A DNA stretch of 64,000 nt from Metopolophium dirhodum (Eukaryota; Arthropoda; Insecta; Hemiptera; Aphididae). The translations under genes and the position numbers were made by a program. The stretch's first letter is position 1, and the number at the start of each line of letters is the position of its first letter. The stretch is from contig NC_083563.1 in assembly GCF_019925205.1 (NCBI RefSeq), positions 5,456,001 to 5,520,000 of the forward strand, read 5' to 3'. Below the pieces are notes generated by a model. The model saw only the letters and a list, made by a program, of their open reading frames with translations. It was not told where the DNA came from and did no database searches. This document shows positions 41,801-56,000 of the stretch, one piece after another.

Positions 41801-43994
41801 GGTCAAGACGGGGCAAAGAGAACTACGAGTTCTACGAGCTGGCCAAAATGCTACCGCTGCCTGCAGCAATTACATCGCAGTTGGATAAAGCGTCCATTAT
41901 ACGGCTGACAATATCGTACCTGAAACTGAGAGACTTCTCAGGGCACGGTGACCCACCATGGACTAGGGATGGTCCACAATCCGCATCGAAAAACCTAAAA
42001 GGTAAAGTAACACACATTTTATTAAACTAAATAGTAAATGTATAAATATGTGGGAAACGATTATGACATTAATTGGTTCAATTAGTTGGATATTCTATTG
42101 CTAATTACATAACTTATATTAGTCCAAACAAGTTATTAAAGCCATATCTTTGATGTATAATAGAAGATTTTTAATAAAATTAAAACGTTCTATAATACAG
42201 ACTGTAAAGAGTAACGTTTCTTTTTAATATAGTTTATTTTTGTGGGGTTGATGTCTGCACTTGTCGTGGACGTTGCTTTTGACAATCACTAATTTGACGA
42301 ACTCAGTTTAACTGCGCTGACTTCCGTATTGTAAAATCCCGTTTTTTCTTCCGGGTGCGCGAATACAGTTTTTTTGGGGGTTGGATTAAGGAAGACAAAA
42401 ATAACTTTTACACTTGACCGGCATTCAATTAAAGGGCAGATCTGTTTGAAATTTAAAAAAAGGGACTAAACATATAATTTTAAGCATTTTTCGTTATTTG
42501 ATAAAAGTATGATAATGTGTTCTTTATACAGTTTCAAATTATACGATGCAATTTACAAATGTTCTTATTTCTACTTATAATTTGAACAAATTATAGTTAT
42601 GAAGAGCTTATAAAGTGAATATAGGTATTGAAAAAAATTAACATTAAATTCTCTACACGCTATTTAATAAAGTTATTACATTTTTCATTACCGAATTCAA
42701 ACCATAAACAAAAACATGCACATTAAAATATTATCTTATTTTACGTTTTGTTACTCCACAAGGAATAAACATAATAAATAATATTTATTTATAAATTGTC
42801 TAATAAAATTATTACTTCTGCAGAAGTGTTTATATAATGCCCAATGATTTAAGTAGATACATATTATTTGCTTTGGATTGAAAATTTGGAAATATATATA
42901 GAAAATAAAATTAGTTTACATTATTATTATCAATATAATTAATATATGAATAAAAAAGATGTGTGTATGCTCTGTGTAATATATAATGTTCTTTTAAAAT
43001 ATTAATAACAAATATTTTATATTTATTTTTTTTACTGTAGGTAGGTACTTTATTCATTATTGTTCATAATTAAACATCTATAATGCAGGTCCAATAAATT
43101 ATGTTTGTAGACTTTTGGTAAGAAACCAACACGGTTTATTCAAGTCTTTTGAAATTCTTCCCAATTTTCAAAATATTTTAATCACACTATTCACACTTTT
43201 CATCTCTTGAGTACACTTTTTTGATACGTTTTACGTTTAATGATCCTGCCGGTATACCATGAAAAACTTAGTTTTAGGTATATATCTCTTTAAATTTTAT
43301 ATGGGGCGATGACCACACTTTGACCACCGTACAAATGTCAATCAAAACATTACCAGCCTACCGCCTGGTGTAATTTGATTTTGCGTTTAAATGCACTCGT
43401 CGAACGGTCAAGTAAATTCGTTTATTCTACCCAACGTTTATCGAATTACCAGTTATCGAGTGTCCGTCGGGACTATATAGCCCGCGGGTGACAGCAGTCT
43501 TTTCGTCAGTGTATATTGTACGTGTTATATGATGTGGTTTTGCTCACAAAATATATTGTAGGTACCCCGAACAATTTTCGAACCTTAAAAACACCTACGT
43601 TTTTAATTCAACGATTATTTTCCATTCTTTTAAAGACTTTAACCAGGTATATATTTATTACAAGAATGATTACAAATATGTTGGTTTTTAGTAAAATATA
43701 TTAGTAATAACTAATTTGTACAAATCCGTCCAACTGAATACCTATGTAATTTTACTGCGAAAATGTGTAGTTATTTACTGTAGGATGAACATTCAAACAG
43801 ATATATATATAAGAGCAATAATAATCAATAATTATAATAAAGTGAATAGTGATAACATATAATATTATATTGTAATATTTTCCGGTTCGTTTGATCAGCC
43901 GCGGGCGCTGCACGAACGATTGACTCCGCCGTACATATTATACAGTTTTCTGACTTCCGATGATAATAATAGTAATAATAACAGTAACAGTAAC

Positions 43995-44029
<35 letters not shown>

Positions 44030-47000
44030 TAACATTGGTGTATACGTAAGTCGTGGGTGCGCGCGCACACAATACGGATCTAACTAGCTAAACGTCGCGC
44101 CGCCAATATTACGTGTATAAAAGAGGGTGACGGCGGCCGATTTAGTTAACGGCGGCGGCGCAGCGGTAGTGTTATTAGATTAACAAGGAGGCACCCACAG
44201 CCGACATCCCCGTGACGGCGTGCGCAACTTACACATACGCACACGCACACCCACACAAAACCCATATACACGCGTACGATGAAATTTGCGTACATTATAA
44301 ACGAACACTTTGTCACGAGCCAATTTGCATACGTAAGAGGCGAGAACGCGTAATAGGTTTTGTGACGGAAGAGGGCGATGGGCGTGGTCAATACTCGAAA
44401 ATCATCGAGCGTATCTCAACAATATATTATTAATAATCGTAATAATAATAATAATAATAATAATAATTTATATTCACTGTTCAATTATTATTGTATTGCT
44501 CGTCGCGAATGCTCATCTATCCATCCGCCCGTTCGCGTGCCGGCGGCGACGTCGAAAGCGCCCGTGTACTATAAATTATTGTAATATTACTATATAACGA
44601 TTGGCCGCAGTGACACACGGGCGAACCGATTTTTCTATCCCTACAAAATATAACAGAAAATGCATATTTTTTCAACAGTCAATATAGCATTATTTTAGTT
44701 GACATCATATATTATATTGTTATTATTATTATTATATAATGACTGCCGAAGAGGCCGGCGGTGCCCGAACATGTACCATCTCGCGAAGTTACCCCGTTTA
44801 AGTCGCCGACTCCGTGTTCGATTAGACCCTCACGGATTGAGTATCCCAAAAATATGTATGAAACTATAATAACTATCAATTAATATTTACGTCGTTGCCA
44901 CTCCACGCACAAAAATATAAGCTTTCTAATGTCATGTTTCATTTATCTTATATGGTCGCATTGTATTACCCATATAGTCAAGTGTATGATTTGAATTTTA
45001 GATTAGTAGATATTTATATTTCATTTTTTTTTCAAAAATCTTTTTTAACAAAATATATTATATAAAAAAACACATTATTAAGGTTGTTAAGGTTTCACAA
45101 TTATTTCTTATGGTCACTACCAAAAATGATATCTAATATCAGCTATTGCATTTTTATTATGTTGTATCATTGTATCAAATGTTAAGCCTTTAATTTATGG
45201 AACTATTTGTGACATTTCTAATCTGTATGTGTAATAAGGGAAAATTATATTATATCTGTCTAAGAAAACAGCGAAAACAGGTTTTTAATTTTAAGTGCAT
45301 TTAAACAACTAAAGTCTCAAATAATAAAAATCTTAAAATAATATGACATTTTTTAACGAAATACAAACATAGAATAATTTAGTTTATATTGCAATAATAT
45401 GTCGTCAGATAATAGTGTGCCTATACGTCTGTACTCTGTTCCTGGAATAATTTTATGACACATACAAATTGGTCACAATTTACAAGTCACAACATGATAA
45501 TATAATGGATAGGTACAAATTCTGTTTATACTTTACTAAATTGTCCATGTCAGTTAATCAGCTCATTTAAAACACCGTTCATTTTCTACTGTCTACTTGA
45601 TTTTTTTTTTTTTATTGATTATTTTTTTCATATTATATATTCAGGTTATACCGGAGAGTATCATGAAATATTCTCGGGAATGCTTTCCAATGATAGTGAC
45701 AAAACTCTGCAGTGTCTATATATTATATATAAAGTAATTGTAATATAAAGATAATATTGTATATATCAAGTAATTCAGAGCTTTCTTGTTCGGTGACACA
45801 ATAGGAGACTGTCGTGTAAAAAATAAAAAACAGAGGGACAAGGACGAAGAAGCTAAAAGAACAAGAGACAGTTAGTAATTTGTGACTCGTGTCTTGGACA
45901 AAAAAAATGACAATTCTTTCCACGGCTATCAGCACGAGACTCGAGAGCACATGCCCATTGTCCAATACCTAGACCGCCAAACTCATCTCTCTCCACGGTC
46001 AATCATCCGATCAATATTTATATCGTACCACCGTTACGGCAATTATTTTGATTACACCTCTTGCCAGCAAAAATTCTATACATGCTATCGACGTCAACAT
46101 CATCATCACTATTGTATATCGTACCTACGTTGCTTACATCCACAAAAATATGCCTTGCTCCGTTACATCTTGTCGGGTACAAAACACGATAATTTCATTG
46201 TAACTATTTCAATTTTTTTATTTTTAAAAATCATAATAGGTAACTCTAATTCTAAAGTGGTGCGACTAAAATTAAACCTATTTATACATTAGGTACATTA
46301 AATTTTATATAATAAGTTTTTCAAAAAAATTCTCCATCTATTATTATATTATAATTTATTATATAAGATGAATATTATTAGGTCTGACATTAGTTATTCA
46401 TGTTATTTATTCAATCATAATGTATCTATTTGATTTAAATCGCAATCATATAATATTATACTGTTGGATCGATAAACTATAAGATAATATTAATTTATGT
46501 AAAAATATTTATTTGGCGGTTACAGTTACACTGTACTTTTTGGATTATGGTGAAATCGTCACCACCATGTGGTTTTAAACTAATAATAATTCCATGTTGA
46601 CAATATCTCAATAACCACAAAATTTGATTATAATTCATGGGTATAATAATTGTAATAATATTTTCGTCAAACAAATCCGGCCGACATCACTTTAAAGCGA
46701 ATTAAGAGTGCCTGGGGGCTTGTTATCATCACAAAGAGGAACTTAGGGTGAGAAGAGTTTAAAACACTACCCGACTGATTGCTGGGACCCATGAATAAAC
46801 CTCGAGCTAACTGAGTTAAATGCAAGGGGAGGGCTTTAAACATTCCCCCCTTTCTCTTTTTATTTTTGTGGTTTCAATCAGCCACCCGCAAAATAGGGGG
46901 ACGGGATTTGTTAAACACACACGCGCGCCACCGACTTAAGTTAATTTGGATAACAAAGGTGCACTTCTCCACCCTATGTGTATATATTTATTTGTGTTTA

Positions 47001-50000
47001 CAGCCAAGTAAAAAAAATTCAAAAAAAACTGATTTAACAACAATCGAGGAAGAGTTTTGAATTACAAGTTTTCATCAGTTTGACAGAGGTCAATTTCTTA
47101 TATTCGCTAAGCCTTTGAAATATATAATTGATAAAATTATATTATGTGGGAAAATAATTGGTGTAACGGATTAATATTAAAAGACTATTTTTAGTAATAA
47201 AGTTATATATTTTAGTACAGATAAAGTGTTTTATATAACTGATACATTTTATTTGATTCATATGGTATATGCCTATATATCAATTATTTATAAAAGTATA
47301 ATAAAATTACTATGACAAATTATTTAGGTAGTTTAAATTACTTGTTTTTCAACATTTACTATTATTTTAACGAAATCAAACTTTTTAATTGGGCATCCAC
47401 CCCGTGGTACTTATAAGTTAGTTATACTATTATTATAAATAATTAATAAATACCTACTTATATCTCACGATTAATATTAACTATATTCAATTGAATGTTA
47501 TGCATTATAGTATAGTTTATGACTATACTGATGTTATTATCGTTAAATCTGAGTGTTGATTGGATTCAAATCATTATAAAAAAATAATAGATCAAAAAAC
47601 AAATCTGGCTATAAAAAATTATATATTTTTGTCAGCCCAAAATAATATCTAAAAGTACAATTTACAAAAACTAATTTTAAATTGTATTTGACACTCATAT
47701 AGAATGTATTCCAAAAGTTGGAAATTTTCCCCTTAGTAAAAAGAACAATAAATAATTGTTGACACCGCCAGGAACACATGTGGTAGTAGTCCCAAGGGAC
47801 GATTCTCCTGCTGCAATACTTTACGGTCCTTGGTAGTGGTGGTATAGGCGATATTAGTATTTGGAATATGATATAGCTGGCACCTACACAGTGTCATAAG
47901 CATTTTTGAAAACGTAACAATGTATTATTTGTAACTAAACAAACGAAGATAAATTTATATTACATGTTTAAGATACGCACATTTTTATAAATAAATGGCT
48001 ATAATAATTGTGTATAGACTTATTGCGATTGGCTCGATTATTATACCGATTAATAAATAAGGGAGATATGTTATTAATACCAACACATAGTATTACGCCA
48101 GTCTGTTTGTGCAAAGTAAACGACCAAGTTGCCAAATGAAAGTCGCGAGGGTGCTTAGGGGACGAAAATGTTTACTCAGTTGAGGATTAGGATAGACTTT
48201 TTTGATTAAACTAGATGTATTTATGTAGGGGCTGTGAAAACAGTTCTTATTTGAGGGAAATGATATGATTTTGTGCATTTAATGAAAAAATACACAAACT
48301 GGATACGATATAATAATATAATATATACTATTTAATATGTGCGATGAAAATTAACTAGAGAATATAGAATGTTTATAAATGTTTCAGGAACCTCAGCTCG
48401 AAATAGATCTCCTAGTACCATAGCCTTGGAATTGTTTGAACAGCACCAAGGCACACATATACTTCAAGTAAAAATTAAATCATACGAATTAAAACACGTC
48501 GATACTATTAATATGTCTTATTATTTTTACAGTCGTTGGACGGTTTCGCTTTTGCGTTAGCTGCCGACGGACGATTTCTATACATATCAGAAACCGTGTC
48601 CATCTACCTAGGTCTTTCTCAAGTGAGTATTTTGAAACACCGTACAATATTAAATTATATTTGTTACTCAATATGTATAAAAGTGTGTACGCTATATTAT
48701 AAAACAACGTAAATGCCAAGCTATACTGCAATGTTGAAGTCTTCACTTCCCGTACAAACTCCCCTTTGAATATGGCACATATTATATAATATGAGTCGGA
48801 CAATATTAATTGCGCTCAACACTGTCTACTTGACACAATCGGGAAACACTTTGCTCCCTATTGTTAACCACCGCGTATAATAATATATTAATCCAGTTTA
48901 AACTGAATAACGATATGTGATTTCATAATATTATTTAAATATACCGTCACGCTGCAGAGTAACTTGATACGTACATGGTATGAAACAATACAAAAATATA
49001 ACTTAATAGCTTATATCAAACACTACCGACTTTACTTTGTCCTTCCATTTTGGTAATGACCCGAATTTGACCAACTTAATATCTAAAACCTCAATAACAT
49101 ATTTTAAAAATAGTTTTTACTTTTTTATATTATAGTATTTAAAGTAAGTAGTAACCCTATCGATAATTGGTATAATTTATTTTCACGCTTCTTTATTCAG
49201 AGATATTAAATTAACGTTAGGTATAGATATATATTATAATGGCATTAAAATAAATTCCCTTGTTTAGTTCATATAAATTTCTTCTAATTCGTTCATTGTT
49301 GTTTGAAATACTTTTTAGTATAACCTTATATCTATTGTTTTAAATTTTTATTATTTCTCGTATTCTCTTGGTTGTGTATAACAGTTATTTCTTTAAATTT
49401 ACCCAGGCTATTCTTTAATGGACATATACGTTTTTTTCATGGAAATATTTAACCACATACCATTGGTTTTATAGGTATACCTACCATAATTTATAATATT
49501 ATAAAATTAATGCACATTTTTTTATTTGTAATTCCCGAAGAAATTATAGGTACTTCTGAAAAGTTTTTATCAATATTATGTATACAACTATATAATTCAT
49601 TAATATTATAATGGAACAATATATTTTAATACCTAGTCATAGTAGTAGGTAGTAGTTGTTACAACTACATTTTCTTTACTTTTTTCATTTTTTGTCAACT
49701 AATTTATTATATTCCTCTATAATCAAATCAAAATTATAAGCTATTAAAATTAATAAGCCATTATAAAAGTATAAAAAAAATATACACATAATATCAACTA
49801 TCGAGTTGATTTATAATAGCGTGTTATTTAAAAAATAGGCACATATAATATAATTTTAAGTTTAAATTCCCCAATAGAATATATTTTATATAAGTTTGAT
49901 TATGTAGTAGATACCTAACTACAATTGTATAGTCTTGTTCACATAAAAAAACAAATTTTTCGTTATAATATTTAATTTTATCAACTAATAAACATTTTCG

Positions 50001-53000
50001 TCTCTATTTTATGTGTGTCATCCTCATCATACTGATTTTATTTAAAATTTGTAATTTCCATCAAAGTGTTACTTTTTAAATAATATATAACTATTACGCA
50101 AATAATTTAATAGTCGTTAGTTATTATTTATACATCTATAATACCAGTGTTGTTTAGTTTGTTGGGTGAAATGTGATGTAGAAACAATCGTCAGTTCTAG
50201 AAACCTATACCCTGCACACCATAGTCCTGTGTACAGGCCACGTCAAAAGCGCAAAAACCCTGGGTCTCCCCCGTGTCGGCCTTTGCAGCATAGCTATTGA
50301 TTGTGTCAGGCGGGCGAGAGAGAGTACGGTTCGGAATTACGAATGAGGAACACGCTCGCACGGCTCAAGTGTACGTGAGTCGAATTCGAGTCGAGCCGGA
50401 ACCCACCCGCGCAACCTTTAAAACCCGTCAATCCTCCCTTACCTTTCCCGGTGAAAGGGAGATGAGGGGGGAGTGTTTGTAGACCATGCGCACAGCCCTA
50501 TATATAGTCTAAATTAACGTTACGGACGGTAACAATGATGGACGATTCGGGAAGATTTTTCACTAAGTCCGAATAGTTTAATTCCCCTTGTAACGTACAA
50601 CCAATATCTCAAGAGGCTTCCAAATGTCAAATCGCTATGGTAGTTCCTTTACTTATCCGTGTTATTTTTTGCAGGTAGAGATGACCGGTAGTAGTGTGTT
50701 TGACTACATTCACCAAGCTGACCATTCTGAGCTAGCCGAACAATTAGGCCTAGGACTGACTCAAGGCCAGGGAATGGCATCGCCGTCACCCAGCAGTGCT
50801 GGTTCCGAAGAAGGAAGTTCTAATGTGGGCACGGCAAATCCCGACGGTGAGTTTTCATCCCTTCAGACAACGGTGGCCACACTCTACGACGTTTCACGTG
50901 ATTAGCCACACGCTCACCCTGAGTGTTTTTTATTGCCCCGTCACGCCGTATAGAACACTGAAATGCAATCCAATTTATAACCAAAAAATAAAATAAAAAA
51001 CATCTAGTCCGAGGGAAAAATTAGTTTGGTCCTTTTTCAGTTACAACGCTCGATCCGATAGTGCGTGACGGAGTATTTTTATGAATTGACGTGAGGGGCT
51101 ATGATTTTAAACCCAATACAAGTTCACACAGTATAATTTTCATCAGATACTAAATTTAAAAAAAAGATATATTAAATTCGTTTTAATTCTTTCGAAATTA
51201 TTCTAAAATATTTACATACAATTCTTGTAATATATATGAATAATGAATATTTAAAAATATAATCATTTTTCACACACTGACCACCGATCATGTGCTTATA
51301 GTTCGGAACATTATAATATCGTATAGACTTTCTGGGGTATATAAGGAAGCACGGATCATTAGTCCGGCCACAAACAGTCGTGACTTCGAACACATAATTA
51401 TATAAGGTTGTATCCCATTGCTGTTTTACTAATAATATTATGCTGTCATAGTGTGAATACGATCGCATGAACATTATATTTTATTTTTTAATGAATAGGT
51501 AGGTAATACAAAAATGATTTTACATTATTCGTAATAATTAAATAATTAAAGCTTTGAATTAATCATAGGTAAGTATACAATCACGTTTACCTTTAAAAGA
51601 AAAAATCTAGCCATGAATGGTCAATAAATTAATAAATAATAATGAAATACATAAAATACATAAAATAAAGTTTCCAATAAAATATAAAATACAAAATTTA
51701 CATCATTACCTACTATAATTATTATTACTTTATACAATTTTCAGTTTCGTCAGTGATGTCTCTATCCAGCACAAATGCATATAAAGGCTTAGACAGAGCG
51801 TTTTGCATTAGAATGAAGTCTACGCTGACTAAACGTGGTTGCCATTTCAAATCCTCCGGATATAGGGTGAGCGTACATATATATATACTTTTCTAATACG
51901 GATATTATTACCACCGTATAGGGTGTAGAATTATACATTTCATCCCACTTTCCCAGTAATATATGAATTCTCTTATTTGGAGGGGAGAAGCGTAATTTTC
52001 AGACCAAAATTGTAGTAAAGGGTTGACGGTTCGGTGATTATTAAGCTTAAAACAACCGAAAATGAGTGCGTCATACTACCTATATAGTTTGAAAATATTT
52101 CGATTCTAATAACTAATCAGTCATCGGAAATTACCAATTTCACCATACTATGAAATGTCATTGATTCAATTGTATATTTTTCTATAAAACAGTCATTATT
52201 TATACACCGACAAAATATTAAACTTAGTAGGTACCTCCTTACTTAAATAATATTTCAAAATAAAATTTATTTCTGTGCACAACATCAATACTAGAACAAT
52301 CATATTGGAGTTGTATAAAATACGAATGATTGTGTTGACCTAATAAAACAAGGGGATGTGAAATAAAGACAAGGCAAATACAAGGGTTGAAGGAAAATTC
52401 TACCCCAAATATAAATGATGATTCATTGAAACCACTAAAAATTAGTACTTTTGTTCGAGATACTTGTACTATTTTAATTGGATATCTCCTCGAGCACCCA
52501 AAGCATGGTTTCGGTCCAAATTTAACAACAATCGAAAATGAAAGTCCCAAAAATAAAATGAAATAATCGAATACGTTGGAATGTTTTTTTTTTATTTATT
52601 GTTATTTGTTTACATACGGGTTATTCATGTATAGAGAATTTCCATCAGCCTTGTGTATATGTAACACATAGGTACCTATAATAATATATAAGATAATTCG
52701 TAGGTATAAACATAATATGGTCAATGATGCATTTACAAATTCCATACTTTGGCAACCTGTCACCACAAAACTGGCACTAACTGACCACTGCTTAAATGTA
52801 AAGGTATATAGGTATAATATAGTATAATGTGCGTATGTAAGTTTACATATTATGTGGTGACAATGACAAAGAGAAAGCTATTCTAACGATGATAAAACAA
52901 CACTGATATTGTAATAAAAATAATTATAATAATGCACAATTGGTGTTCTACTGTTCCACAATGGTTACATTCTTACATAACAGTGTTATTTCAAACGAAT

Positions 53001-56000
53001 AAAATTAAATTAAATATTCGACAAATTAAAGAAAATAAACCATTATAAGTATCTACCTATTACTTATTCAGATATTACATCACCACATTATTCTCCTCTA
53101 TAAGTGGTAATTTGTTTCATCTTGATTTTTGATTTACTTCAGATGGACTAATAAAAACAAGATATCGGTTAAATAACCATGGATAATTAAACATTTGGGT
53201 CCGTAGACTGTGGACGAGAGAAAAAATCCCAACCGTTTTTTATATACCTTTTTTTTTATATATATATAGACGCACGCGCGTGTGTGTATGTGTGTGTTCG
53301 AAGGATTTGGGTTTTATGGACGAACAATTCTGATAATTTTGTTAACGTCTATTCTGAATGAGCCTAATTAATTAATTAAATCGCCATAGATCCGTGTCCA
53401 GTGAACGTTTTGTTTTAAAAACAACTTCCTTAACAAGTTTGCACTAAAAGAACAATAGAAAACAATTTAATAACAATAATTGTGCGTGTCATGCGTTTGA
53501 TCATTTTGTTACGATTTCATTGTAGCCCGATAGAATGAAAGACAAAAAGCAGATGATACTTTAGTATTCAACGACAATATACAAAATTCGATTCACATAG
53601 ACACGAAAAAAAAACAATTACTATAGTCGGAAGCGTCCAAAAAAAAAAAAAAAAACAATAATAATAATGTACCACATAACGTGTAAACGTTTAGAGTATA
53701 GTAAAACAAAAATTGAATGACCGAAGTAGGCGGCCGACTTAAGATCGTTGTCAGGATGTACAAATCATATCCAGTGATCGTGATGAGTATACAAGAGAAG
53801 AACGCCTCTGGTTCCAAGAGGTTGTTTTTCCTCTTTTTTTTTATGTAATTTACGTGTCAGAACTGTTGATGTCGCGTTAACCACTGTTTTTTTTTCACAC
53901 GCCACTAACAGTCGTACATTATATATATGATGTATATCATACGATATTATTAAGGCGATAAAAACTCGTCAACAACCTTTACCTTATGGCTATATAGTAT
54001 ATAATAAATAATAATACACATTATAATATACACACACAAAACATTACATTTTAATTTACTAGGAAATTGTGATATATTTTTTTTACGTAAACTCATTGTG
54101 AATCTTACTCTTATGTCTCAGGTGGTGCTGTTGATTTGCAGACTGAGGCCACAGTACACGTTTTCGCACAATCGGAAATGTGCGCCACCGCTTTTGGGCG
54201 CAGTGTCCCTGGCTATCGCACTACCCCCACCAAGCGTGCATGAAATCCGACTGGAAACCGACATGTTCGTCACAAGACTATACTTCGACTTTCGAATAGC
54301 TCATTGCGAACCAAGGTAATTATATCGACTGAGGTGCTCAGATATCTCTAGAATCTAGATATTCGTTGGAAATATTGAAGTTTCAATATGCATACAAATA
54401 CAAAAATATTGTGATTAACTCGAATACAAAATAGAAACAGGGTTTTATTCATTTTAAGAGCATAATAATATAATGTTTGAAAAACTGTATCAATTTATAA
54501 CTATAATTAGGCAAAAAATATGTCTATTACCAACAACTCTATGTTATACTAATAATTTATGTTTTGGAACATATAACTAGGTATGTATTCATCAATTAGG
54601 TATTAAGCTGCAGTATATAATTTTAAAACATACAAAAACCGTGAGACCCATATTTTTGTTGAAGTTATATACATTTTGAGTTCCCATGTATAGATACGCA
54701 AATGTATAACGATGATTTATTATTATTATCACAGGGTGGCGGAAATACTTGATTATACGGCCGACGAACTGACTGGTATGAACATGTATACCCTGTGTCA
54801 CGGCGAGGACGTGGGGAAACTCCGAAAATGTCACCTAGACTGTAAGTATATACTGCAACATGCAAGCACTATAATGTTATGGACATCAACTTTATAATAT
54901 TATTATATTATAACACAATAAGGTCGTTACTATAGTTTTGAATGGTAGGCACGACGGTCCGCATTGTAATAGTATACGCTGCAGATACAGATAAAAATGT
55001 AAAATAATATAATACGGGTCTGGTGATGGTTAGAGTATCGTATAATTTGAGGTGACTACGTAGGTATACTTCAACTAGATATACCTCCTACCTATGATAT
55101 ACCTACATTATAATATCTCGCGTTAACTGGCATATAAATGGTGGCCATTTATATTTATACGCGATCGTAATTGAATAACGACCGGAAGAGCGTCATCAGT
55201 ATTCAGAACAGTAATACGCACCGAGTATAATATTATAATATGTATATACCTACCTACCTATTTTGTCTTCACCGAATACATCGTACACGAGACGATGACT
55301 CTTGTTGGTGGACGACGATAACATCTAACGTGTGGCCACCGGGGTAATGGCTGTATGGTCCGGTAATAGGGGGAGGGCGGAGCTTCCGGTGCAATACCTG
55401 CCCGGCATATTTCAACAGGCGCAAGTGCCTCTGTAGCTGTGCGTGTGCATTATCATCATCATCATCATCATCATTGTCGTCGTCATCAGTACCTTTAGGT
55501 ATAGGAAAGTATACGAGGGTATGGACTATAATGTAATATTTTGCCATGTACAATGACAAATCTGTGAAGGAGGAACCAACAATTTTTAAGTATGTTATAT
55601 TATATATATATATGTATATATATACACTATATAACTATAATATAAATATTACGATATTTTCAATATTACATATTATAATATATATATATATATATATATT
55701 AGGTATACGGAGTTGATGTACACCTATATGCGTAGGTAGGTACATTTCGCTCGTCTTAGTGCAGAAAGTGCCTGGAAATTATGATACAGGCAGTGGTGGT
55801 CTTACGTGTTTTATTTATTCAATTATTTTATTTTGTGAAATATATACCTAGGTATACTTTTAATATAAATTACATAAATATAATACAAATACATAAATAA
55901 CAATATAGTAAATACATTTTTTTTAAATATAAAATATGTTTTTGAAATACAAATTCTTTTTCTGGACCCCCTTCCCAAGGAAAATTATGAAAATCCACCA

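Larger units (their letters stand above)
42002..48387 (+). other. trh: trh intron 2 (6.4 kb)
   Basis: Holds the promoter-like motifs at 43474 and 44103, AAT repeats and otherwise AT-rich DNA. ORFs near 45882-46292 have no recognisable domain. Confidence 0.85.
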
